DNA of 64,000 bases, from contig JABAKD010000026.1 of NCBI GenBank assembly GCA_012845835.1, positions 15,554,158 to 15,618,157 of the forward strand, written 5' to 3'. This document shows, piece by piece, positions 1 through 12,000 of this stretch. The stretch's first letter is position 1; the number at the start of each line of letters is the position of its first letter. The notes beneath the pieces were generated by a model. It saw only the letters and a list, made by a program, of their open reading frames with translations. It made no database searches and had not been told where the DNA came from. The stretch comes from Undaria pinnatifida. Taxonomy: Eukaryota; Sar; Phaeophyceae; Laminariales; Alariaceae. Position numbers and translations under genes: made by a program.

Positions 1-66
1 TCCAAGGCCGGCGTACCGCTGAATAACTGCGCTGGAAGAAAAACAAGCTCGTTCTGGTGTAGGAAC
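1..66 (-). CDS. LRR exon, cut by the window edge
   Basis: On the minus strand an acceptor (CAG at 67-69) opens a frame with the core QNELVFLPAQLFSGTPAL. The visible 66 nt equal 1 + 21 codons + 2, so six more bases before a donor would give the usual 72. It is the close sister of the exon at 57171-57242: most bases match, including the CTTCCA and TTCAGCGGTA blocks. The donor is outside the window. Confidence 0.7.
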
Positions 67-3000
67 CTGAACCAGCACACGCGGGAGAAGACGCATTAGA
101 CGCGGTGAAAAGAAAACTCCCAACATAATTTGCACCATTCGCCGGAACGCGTGACATAATTGCACACATGAGTCTAACCGCGCGGGGATCAGTGAGTTGC
201 GTGTTTTTCGGACATTGCAATATGCTCCTGTTTGAAAGTCAACGAGCGCCGTCTTGGGGGCAGTGAAGGCCTCCGTTGTTTTTTTCCGGCTATTCGATTT
301 CTATGAAGAACAGAATACCTCGTAGCCCCGAACAGGTATGGTTTCGAGTATGAAAATAATCCCGTGGTCCAATAGATGGCAAACAACAATTATTGAAAAA
401 ACCTAAGACATTGCATACATAATGAACTTGCTAAAAGTTGGCTACTAAGCGAAGGTAGTGCTAGGTATGAGGGTACAGTGAGTGTCTGATAGACAGGCCG
501 TGATGGTATCAAAGTGCTAACTCTATAGAAACACGTCTCCCTGAAATCGCTCCCTACCGTAAAGCTAGCATACTTTAGAAGTATAGTACAATTAACATCT
601 TGGGGTTGCGGTGCGGAGCGCTCAATTATTTTGTGCGACATCATGGGTAATGCAGGATCCGGGACAAACCAGACAGAAGAGATCCCAGTATGTTTTTCGT
701 ATCTGCACCAGTTGCGGTACTACGAAGTTCGGTGCCGTCCGCTACCGAATACCTTTGTGTAGGAACGAGTGAAGGCCGGACCATTCCAACTACCCAATAG
801 TCGTTGGTTTGTGGTTCCGTCAAGATAGCGGTATCTCGAGCACGCCTTAGGCCAACACGCCGTCAAGGTTGGTGAGCTGTCATCGGCCGTAAGACGCGTA
901 GGTAGGTCAACACCACCGTCCGTCATCAGAGCTACTATAAGAGGGTTGCTCCATATTCTCCATCGGGATATGGACCGCTCGTCTGCGTGGTTCAACACCT
1001 TGCTAAATACAAGGCCTGAAAAGATAGGTTTCCTCCCTCCCTGCCGTGATGCATAGTCTTGAACCAGTTCAATGCCGGCGTTGCATCGTTTTGAAACAGA
1101 TCAAAGTGCACATGCTTGAACCATATGCACGCTTACGTCCGAACCGCAGCAACCCAAGTTTTATAACTCGACCCTCCCTCCTATACCGACCTTCGACCGC
1201 AGCTGGACCGAGAGGCCCATGGTCGATGGCATGGCACGTCCCCGTGTGTTAACGCGCGGATTCACATTATACGCAAACGGTTAATGTGGAACTCCCTGAT
1301 AACGTGTGTTCAACCAATCCATGCGCGGTACAATGCCCATTGATACCACCACAGCGTGACATACCGTACAGTATCATGCAGCGTAGCCTTGGTGTTTGGA
1401 CATGTTTTATGGTTTTGGTGTGCCCGTTTTCGGTCGCCAAGGTCTGCGATGGGCAAGATGAGGGCGCCTTGGCCGACTGGGTTCACTTCAAACAGTTCAT
1501 ATTCAAAAATCTATCAAACTCCATGTCGGCTGGCGGCACTCCTAACCAACAAGCTCAGCTCCAGCACCTTTTTCAAACCTCTATGCGTCCAGCAAACACC
1601 GGACGTGAATGGTAAGGGTTGGTGCTCTACTCCGTCGAAGAGATCAAACCGTCGGAAGCGACGAACGTTTACTTTTGTTATTCGACGATTGGATGCGAAA
1701 GAAACATGTTCAACTCACAACTCCCATAGTTTGTCCAGACCGTCGAAGGTGTCCGCTTCAATCGAGGTCAGCTCCGTTCTGTAAAGGCGCCTATTGGTCG
1801 CACACAAGCAATAAAACATAAAGGGAAACCATGTCAGTAGTTCCCCCCTTTGGCATTCCCATCGTAACAGAAGTGTGCGCGTTAGGGACAACACCGTGGT
1901 GGTTTATAGATGCTTCCGCCAAACCAAACGCGCCAACTCCTTTCCTCGCGTGCGGTTTGGCATTGTACACATTGGCGCACATGAAGAGCTGACAAGAGGC
2001 CGACCGGGCACACCCTCTGCGAACAAATTTAGTGCCGTAGGGTATACGTATTACCCGGTACAAGCAGCCTGCTGTAAGGGTTCACCGAAATGCTGCAAGG
2101 CTACTCGCTCGAAGAGCTCCACACGTTCGTATATAAAGCGCAGAATCAAACCTTTGACGCGCGCGGCCGGACCCCCATGGCGACGACGACGAATATTGGT
2201 TAGTTTTCGGACAGTATACAGTTGAATGCGGGATGAAATATTGCATGGCCTAGGCCTGGAAAGGAAACAAACCCAAGTTGACTTGACTTGACTTGACTTG
2301 GCTAGAAAAAAACAAGATCTCCAGCAATATTGTTGGGTTAGTCTATGATTTTGTCAAAACCTGGTTAGTCTATAGTACAGCGGGCGTCTTGAGATCACCA
2401 TGAAGGCACGTCCCTATGACCGATCCCACACAATGAAGGCACGTCCCTATGACCCATCCCACCCTAGTGGTATAGAGGGAATGCCACTGATGGCACAGGC
2501 TGGGACGGCATCGCGAAGATTTTCCGGGATAAATCCTATTCTTCGGACAACGTACTAACCAAACGCCGATCCTTCCATGGAAGCAGGCCCTTCTGCGGAG
2601 ACCAATTTGCATTATAATTTCTCATACCTCTGATACTTCAACCGGCCATGAAGTAGATGCCTCTCACAACGCAAGCATTCATCTCTTGTACCACATCTAA
2701 CTGGTTTCCATCCGTTTCGCGCTTGACCCCCAACCGTTGTATCAGGGTGGGTGACTGCAAGCTACCAACTTCATTTGTAAACCAATCCTGACGGCTTCCA
2801 GATATGTTTCCTGGGAAGATTTACAGCCCAAGTCTCGGAAAGCACAAGGTGCACATGTACACCTGTACACTTGTACACTTGTACATATGTACACCAGTAC
2901 ACCTGTACACCAATACACCTGTTTATCTGTACACCTACACCTATACACTGTACAACGCGTGAATGACGGAACACTTACAATTGTTGGAGAGACGTGAGTC

Positions 3001-6000
3001 GACTGAACGTGCTTTCCGGCAGGGTAGACAGCGGGTTAACTTGAAGCCCCCTATGGAAGGGAGACAGCCGACAACAGACAATTCGGGCAAACCACGGAGT
3101 AACACGTGAGTACACAAAGGTGGGGCAGCTTTACTGGGGGGCAATGCATGCGGCGTAAACAGGTTTTGCCACCCATTGGCAAGACATACGGAAAATATTT
3201 CGAACTTCCGATCCCCGGGGTACCACACACAGCCAAGAATTGCTGACCAGCGCTAAACATCGATCGCTACGGGGGTGAGATCACCTATGTCGCTATGTCG
3301 AGGTGGTGCCCGTGACCTCTACCCATTTGGTGTTCAACCCTTTTTGCCTTTCTGATACAGGCACCCGCGCCATCACGCTGATTGATGTGCATCGCCAAAC
3401 ACAATTATTCGTGTTCCGGGTTCCAGCAACGTGTAGGCTCAAAGCGCACGTGTGGCCAACGCTAGTGGTAGAAATGTGGGTACCTCTCTAACTGTACCTT
3501 CAAAATAACTCTCAGGTATTCAATGCAGAGGATAATTTCGATATTTCTGAGGTTCCAAACTTGAGGTGCTTATTCTACTGGCCGGAATCGAATTCAATCG
3601 ACTCCTACAAACGTGGTTCGTCCCACCCGACGAACAACGCCCTTCGGCTGGGTTGCAACTGAGAGAATAAAAAAACAGCACAAAGTGTTTTCAATGGTAT
3701 TGGCGGCGTCCTCAGTTGAGGAGCGGGTCGATTGCCAAAACCCCCGACGGCCTGAAATTACCACTGGTACTTCTATCGCAACACCCGTCCGTATCGCTTA
3801 AACCGTACCAGTTCGAATATTGGAGAAGGAACCACTCACAGATACTGCAGCGAAGTCAGTTCTTGGAAGGTGTTGGCCGGCACCGTGGAAAGTTCGTTGT
3901 ATTCTAGGTCTCTGCGAGATCGGCAAAAAAAAGGCGAGAGAGAAAATCTGAGCATGCGACGCACAATCGTTTACTACGTCGGGATGTGTAGTGTGTCTAG
4001 ATCGTTATTGTGGCGATTCTTGTCAAACTAGTTTTTGTACAATTTAAAAAAAAACAATACGAAGACAGGATTTATGTACACGTGTATCCGAGAACATTTA
4101 CTATGGTTGGAATTTACCCAAAGTTTAAGTTTGAGCGGCACTCTATCCGCACTCTAGCTAGGTAGTATTTCCTTGTTTTTTGGCAGATCGCCAGCGTAGT
4201 TCGATCCAAAGATCCTATTCGTTCTCCCGTATTGGAACTTCAAGAAAGGAAATTTAATGATTTTAACAACCATAACTCACAGAAATCCTGAATATAATAT
4301 GAGCAAAGTAGACATCGAAACAACACGCCCGCGTGTGATTGAAATCGCTTTTGCGTGCCGACTGCGTAATCCTCGGTAGGGCGTTTCGTTGATTCAACAC
4401 AATCAGGCGATGATACAATCAATAGGTCGATAACCTTTGTGGAGTGCGGCTTGCTATCCCCTGAATGCCTGACCCAACGGGGCCTATCCTCCGTAACGAC
4501 CTATAAAATGGCCAAATAACAGCAGCTGGTACACAACAACTAACGAACCTATACCTTCATCAAAATTTCGGAGGAGGTTTACCGGATAGATCGAGCATGT
4601 AGCATGTGCGTGTTGGGGAGCACTAGGTCTATTCTACGACATGCCGCCCGCTCCAATCAGCGACTGACACACTTGCAGCAATCACTTTGTCCGTACTTGC
4701 GAACCAAAGAAAGAGTTGTATCGAGAATGGCGGACAGCGGTGGGCTCGAGTGACGCCACCTTGTTAAACGTTTTGGGAATGAGGAAACGTATGCCCTAAA
4801 GATGCGCCTTCACAGCCAAGTTTCATAACACTGAAATTCCCAGCTTTCAGAGAGTGAACTATGCAGAGCAGAAGGCTGGCGTGTTGATTTTGAAAGTCCT
4901 TCATCACCCAACCATCGTCCTGTCAACGCCGCCTTAGGATTGGAACGGCTTAAGACAATGACGCGTCGGGGCAACCGTGTTTTTCGCTCACAAGTGCTCC
5001 AAACCGGGTGTGCCATCGAAGATCCCCTCCTCCAGGGTGGACAAGTCATTGAACGAGATTTTCCTGTTGGCGATGGACAGCGGAGAATATAACGTTGGGC
5101 ATTGACACGTTGTACAGACAGACATTTTGATGGGGGCACGCTTTTTCGGATATGATGACCCATAATTATTGTGCCATATTACTTACATTGCTTACTAAAG
5201 GATAAGGCGATTGTGATTAACGACCGAGTGCATCCCGGTAAACAGTTTTCCATGATCTATATAAAACTGCCAACAAAAGTGAATGGCGTTAATGATATCG
5301 TGACTTAGCGTCATCGGGTTAAGCACAACCGGCCGCAAACAAAAGAAAATATGAAAAGTTCCGCAGCTATAGTCTAGCACTCGCGTCTACCATTAGGGTG
5401 TACCCCCTTGTTGTCTTACGCTCCTTGCTTGAGGTGGTCCACGACCCGTCCCAAAACACATGACTGATTTAAAAATAAATCTATCACCTCGTCGGCCTGG
5501 TACGTAAGTCCAATCACATCGAAAAGGACATACCGTATCTCCCACGAGTACTAGGCAATTGTTCGGTTGAGGAAACGTGTCCATCAGAACTAGCCTCGGC
5601 CAAAATGTGCTTTGGCTGCGGTACGTATGGCATCAATGAATGATTCCGGTTTGGCCGTAAGGGAATCGGTAAAAGATCGTTCGACACGTATCCCCCTTGT
5701 GGGCGTCGGTTGAACGAATGACGTCAAAAACCGACGAGTTTGCTAGGTATTCAATTTTTCGGAGGGATGCTGTTTTATAGCGATACCGACTTTCGTTTAA
5801 AGGGTCGACTTTGTCAAAACGAAATAGCCTGTTGTGGAACCATCTCCCGGCCGTGCCTCCTGAAATATGGTGCCCTCGCCCCCCCGATTCGATAGTTCGA
5901 TATTCCTTCGTAAGATAAACCGTGTACGAACGTCAACCATTTTAATGACATCCTTGGTCGGATCGGGCAGCCATGAAGAGTTTGTCAATGAAAAGGGTCA

Positions 6001-9000
6001 TTTTGGCACGGTGGGGGCTCGTAGCTTTGGACGACTAATTTGCTATATACAATATGTTGTTTCAAAAACCCTTTTGCACCCCCACGTGTCCTCCCTCTCT
6101 CCCCCTCCCACCCCCCCGTCCCCCCTCCCCCCTCCCTCCACCCTTCCTCCCCGCTCCCCCCTCCCTCCATTCCTCCCCCCTCCCCCCTCCCCCCTCCCTC
6201 CCCCTCCCCCATGCCCCTTCCCCCCTCCCCCTCCCCCCTCCCTCTTTCTCCCTGTTGACCCTGATAGCTACACTGTAGTTCCTAGGGGAGTCGCCGACCT
6301 ATATCCTTAACGAGGAACACACACCGTGCGCGATCGGAGTATCACCCACAGCTTGCAAAGATCAGGCAGCAGGTGCATCTACCTCTTTACCGTGGTGCGC
6401 ACTCATTCAACCGACCAGTGCTACATTGAGATCTCGATTCCCCCCCCACCATCACACGCCTCTTCCGTAACTATTAATAGTCGACTCAGGCACACGCTAC
6501 GGTAGAGGTACAATACCATTTTAATACGGTTATGAGCCTCGTCACTACTTCGCCCGAAGCATTTAAATTTCAATCAGCATGAATGTTCAGCCAGGCGGAC
6601 AAACGTGTCTCCGGTCGGGCGCTTGAATCAATAATCGAGAATTACAAAACGCGAACAAGGCTTTCCGGTGATTGGGGATTGAGGAGTTACAACATGCAGA
6701 AACTAGTGTAGGTGAGAAGTGCAACATGCCTTCGTCATCACTTACAGCCACGTGAGGGATGGCAGACCGTCGAAAATGCCTTCCGGCAAGGAGCTCAGAG
6801 AGTTCGTCCGAAGATTCCTGGTTGGTCGCGGTGATAAAGAGAGACCATTAACGTTATCAGTGGTGGGAAAAACGTGAGCTTGTCACTGGTGTTTGCGGGG
6901 GCGATAGTGACCGCTAGATACGCACACACCCATTTAACTTTGATGTTCCGTTACCAAGGGTATGGCGCGCATGAACACAAAAAAAATGAACTGTTCCAAC
7001 AAAAGAATACATTTGATCATGGACGGGAAGGTGGTATATACGTAAAAGGCCGTGAGAGGCAATCTTGCTCAACTGAGTTGTTCACGCCGGGAACGTAACC
7101 AGTACCGCCGAGATGCCCCGCGCCGGCAGGGTCTGAGCGTGACGAGTAAGTCGGTAGGACAAACGCTCGCCCTGCCATCAACTTCCTCGCGAAGAACCAA
7201 TGAGTGACCGCATAGTACTCGTTAGATGCCTGTACACATCTCACCCTGTTCATATCACAGCGTGGAACATGTCATATTCCTTAATACACTCACGCTGTTC
7301 ATGATCACAGGGGGGAGTTCCCGAAAATTACCTTCTTCATGAGCGCGTACACAACCGGCGACATGCGCGAACGAAGCATTTCATTAAACTTGTGAAAATG
7401 AATTCACACGGCATCTTCGCATTCTGAAGGCCGGAGTGAGCTGCTACATGTGTCAAAAGAGGACTGGACCTGTATGTGTAAGACAAATGGTGACGGTGTA
7501 CAGATACTTGTTGCAAGGACGAAGCATCTAACCAACCCCCGCCCGCCTCGTACCGAACAACATAGCTGTTTTACAGCTGAGTCATCCCACGGTAGGGGTT
7601 GCAGTTGTAATATTGATCCAAAACGTCCCTTGGGCGATTGAACACTTCATGTAAGGAACTGCCGGCTAATGAAGAAATTTTGCACAAGTACACATTTGTT
7701 GAGGCCTGAGGCATAGGCGCTTGGTCGGGTTGTGCGAACGAATTCCTTCGACAATAATTTTTCAGTGTGATATTGAGCTCCTCATGTGTAGATCTAACGG
7801 ACTTTCTGGTGCACTCCTACTGTGGGATGGCTCATACGTTGTGGTGGATTGAGTTCAATAGAAAAGGCGATTCTCGGATGATGTTCACGCAGTCAAGGCC
7901 CGATCTTGACTCGGTTGTCGCTCACAGTTCTTGCAGAGATGCCAGGCCCGTGAAGACGCCAGACGGCAGGAAGTCCATCCAGTTCTCGTGCAGGTGTCTA
8001 ACTCAAATTATCACAGCCGGAACATTCATCACCAGCGAAACCAAGGGATGCGCGGTGGATGGTGGTGTTTCGGCCACAGGCACATGATTTTAGCAAAGTT
8101 CCATTATTTGAATACGGTTTCAACTATTTTGCACGACGCACGTTCTACTCGGTTTTGATTCGGTCGCGGCAATTGATGGTGTTTTGTTATGACAACCAAG
8201 CCTACGCCATGTGGAAGGGTATTCTCGTTTACCTACCCAGGTTTAAATCTACTCGCACGAGCGGGTCTGTACCTCACATGAACTAAGATATTTACGGCGA
8301 TAATTCGGGTGCCGTTCAGCTTAACATTCCCATTGCGAATTTCATTGCAAACTTAACCAAAACGGCACTTAAGAAGGAAAACGGAGCAAGGGCGTCATGC
8401 GCCCAAGTGACCCGAGCAACCGCACTAGATGATCAACACCCACCGCTACCGTAGGCTTGATTTGACAAACGCCACGGCAGATAGATTTCACGACAGATAG
8501 GTTTCAAGAATGCGACACCTGCTTTACGATAGAGGTATAAGTGCGTGTCGGCCAAAAGTTTTACTTTTGCGGCTGGGGCTTTTTAACTGAAGGATCTAGT
8601 CTATAATCATCGAAATGCCATTCGCGGTACACTCTTGACACGCAAGCTGCATATTGCACTAACGAGCCTCGGATTGAGCTGTCACGTTTCTCACCGTCAG
8701 CAAATGGACGAGGTGAACAGCGCATACTACCTGACAAGTGAGGTCTACGAAAAATATGGTGCTTTGGTGTCAGCTCCTGCCTTGGGAGCAAGCGTGTGCA
8801 GTAACGACCTACCTGGTATAAATGAGGTGACAACACTATAACCTCCACGATCACCTCCATAAGAAAAGCAGGTGCCACACCTAAGCTTCCGGGGCAGTGT
8901 TTAACGTACAATTGGCCTCCGACCAACCGTACGTGGCTGTTCCGTTCTGAATTCTTTGACGAAAATCGCGCATGAGCCCAAACTTCCCTAGGCAACACGA

Positions 9001-12000
9001 CAAATTTCACACAGGCAAAATTCCCCACCGTTAACTGGCGGTCGTCCTTCCATCTAACCACATGGACAAAAGACTGAGTTTTTTCTCTCGATCTCATTTC
9101 TGCGGCGGTTTCGCCTCGCTCACAGTTTCTCCACGGACGAGGCGCCCTTGAAGTTTCCGTCCACAAGGACAAGGGAGTTGTCAGAAAGTGTCCTGCGACG
9201 CAATATAGTGCAGAGGTTTACGCCGTTAGAGAGTTCCAGCTATCAAATAGACTTATCCATAGTGAGGTACTGTTCGCCCCGCAGATACTGAATTTCCACA
9301 GAAAAGTTCGGGGGATCGGGGCCATCTCCATTTTGTCATGAACATCGTGAGGTGATCCCAAAACCTGCACGCCATTCCTAAATGGACCCAATATGTTACT
9401 GGCCGAAGCAGGTTTGCCACCAGTTTTTATGCAAATTGCTCACATCGGCCCGGCGATTTAACCCACTGTACATCAGCTACGATACTAGCTTGATCGAGCG
9501 GGACTGTTGTCGTCACTTTCGGAGTGTGTGTGTAGAGCTGCCTGTACGCAGTATACGTCCCAAAACCCGGCTGGTTGTCGAGGGTACTGCGGGTGGTTTA
9601 CACCGGTTGGGCGCGGGCTCGCGGCAGAAGCTACCCAGCATCCGTGGAATAATTATTACAGTTCGTACGAAAAACGTTCCTTGAAAAACTTGGCCATGGA
9701 TTCTTCATCGGATGGGGCGAAGTTTCTTCTCAAAATCGATTTCTGTGGCAGGGTGGACGGGAACCTCCGAAAACATTTTCATTGCCCTTGTCGTAACAGT
9801 GGACTGTGTTCTGTGTCGACGCAAAACATTCGGCTGTTAAATTCACCGTAGGTCCAGACATACCGTATTTCGATGCACACACTGTCACCCTTCCAACCAC
9901 GAGAAAAGACGTCAACCCCAAAGCCTATTGTAAGCGGGGTGGCTTGGTCATCCACCGTAACTTTTCATTGCGCGCCCGAGTAACCCTGTACCTCGATGAA
10001 AAAACACTCAAAGGCTAATGCTGTTACGCGCAGAGCAGCCAACCACTCCATCCCGGCATCATGTCGAAAATGACAAAGCACAAAAACGTTTTATGACCGT
10101 AATGGAGCAGGCCGGTTACTCGCTTGAAAACCCTTTGTAAAGCACACAAATGTTCCGCATGTGACCCCTATACCGTAGCTCAGGTCCAAGGCGATTGGTT
10201 TCTCCCATTACTTACAGGTTTAAAAGTGCGTCGAACCCATCGAACAGGTCAAGCGGCAGCGTCGTGAGCTGATTGTTGTCAAGTTCCCTGGGTAGGCAAG
10301 GACATCGTTGAAATGGAAACGAAACCATTGGCCGTGAACGGAAGGAGGGATTGACATATTCGTTATAGATTTTTTCCCCTACTTACGTCGTACGAAGAAT
10401 CCCTTCATTTCCCCCGAAGGACCGATTTCAAAAATATTTGGAATATACCGCAAACCACACGCTTCGCGCCTACCCCTCCAAGCATTGAAATCGTATGATA
10501 TATGCCAGTGCAAGCAAATTTCAAAACCGACCAGAGACATACAAACTACCATGTAGGTGATATCATCCTATTCGTCAACGAGTTATCTGTGCAAAAGCTC
10601 CAATTCATATATAGTCACCAAGTCTCGATGAGCCCCTCCCCTCCCGTCTCCCGCCTCCACCAGTATCCATCGTCGTAGACCTAGCACCACGCGTGCAGTA
10701 AGCTCGCATATATTTGTTCGACCTAACATTGTTTAAACATGCCCTTCCTCCCCCCCCCCCCCCCCCCCCCCCCCTCTCACCACGAACCACTTTGCCCTCC
10801 CCTCACCGGCCACACAGTACTTCACGTACAACTGTGGTGCGTTCCACAACTTTCAGATGTGTCTAACTCACGAAAGTCGTTTCGTAGGCTCTGTGCACGG
10901 ATTGATTAACAGCACACTGTTGACCCTGGTATAAGCTACCAAGGAGGAGCAAGGCTATGGTACGGGGAGGACCCCTTTCTCTGTACTGGGTTCAAGCCAC
11001 TCGCACCACTGATTCTGTACCACACCTATACAATTTTTTTCCCGTTTTTCGGTGAAGCGTAGGTTACCTTTCCGATGCGAACTTGTATCGCAAGACAAAG
11101 TCAGCACGAAAGCCCGAAGGAACTGGAGGGTCACGAGCGCCAGTGACCGCGACGAGCCGCTCTAAACGAATACCCGGTCTTGGTGACCCCCTTACGGTAG
11201 CCTCGGCCTAAAGGGAATCGAGCACGATCTATATCCTTCATTAGGACGCACACCGAGTAAAACGCGCGATCCGAGGATCACACACACAAGTGGCAAAGAT
11301 GGGTTCCGACGACAGCTTCAATATCGGGGTTGGATTGTAGGTGAAGTTTGTAGCATATACTTGAAAACAAGCTTGTCGCGCTTATGCTGTGAGGTCAAAT
11401 ACTTGACTAAAGATTCCTTTTTGCAATCCGTTACATACGATGTCGCCTTACTACTAAGGTGGAGCCCCAGCGAAGGGGCTTTAAACGACAAATATCATCG
11501 CCTCTGATCTGTTGCGCTAACAAATACAGGTGCACGGCATCCATAATTGATACTGCTACTTACATACACACGTGAAAGAGTAGGCGTAGTGTATTAGCCA
11601 ACCGCGTGAACTGCATTCTACTAAGCTTGCCAGGACGAACCATGTTTGTGATACTATTTTTCAATTGGCCATACAACACGAAAACGATCGAGCCATGGTC
11701 TACACTTGCCTAGGAAATTCGCAAACTGGAGTTGAGGCATAAATGGGATGTAACTAGAGAGGTCCAACCAAAGAACCGAACAACAACGCTGTAGCAGGCC
11801 TTAAATTGGTGAACGGCACGTGGTACAACGACTGCAGTATTAACGGCCTCATACCTGAATAGCACCGCAATCAAGCCCGTTGTACCATTGCGCAGATAAC
11901 GGCGGTTCTCCGTTTAACCTCGAAACCGGTATTACGGTACTACGCCGGGACTGGACCTTCGACAAGGCCATCATAGGGGGGGGGTACCCGGTTTCGCCCT

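Noticed and set aside
857-960. LPTRLTADDSSPTL-like minus-strand stretch resembling an LRR
   Set aside because: It lacks the N-x-L and F-x-G landmarks and has no matching splice sites.
8561-9172. 203-codon minus-strand frame
   Set aside because: It overlaps the LRR exon at 9124-9192 in a different reading frame and shows no domain; the LRR frame with splice sites is better supported.
10381-10440. GTAAGTAGG donor with a short open minus-strand frame
   Set aside because: No acceptor at a sensible distance and no LRR-like residues.
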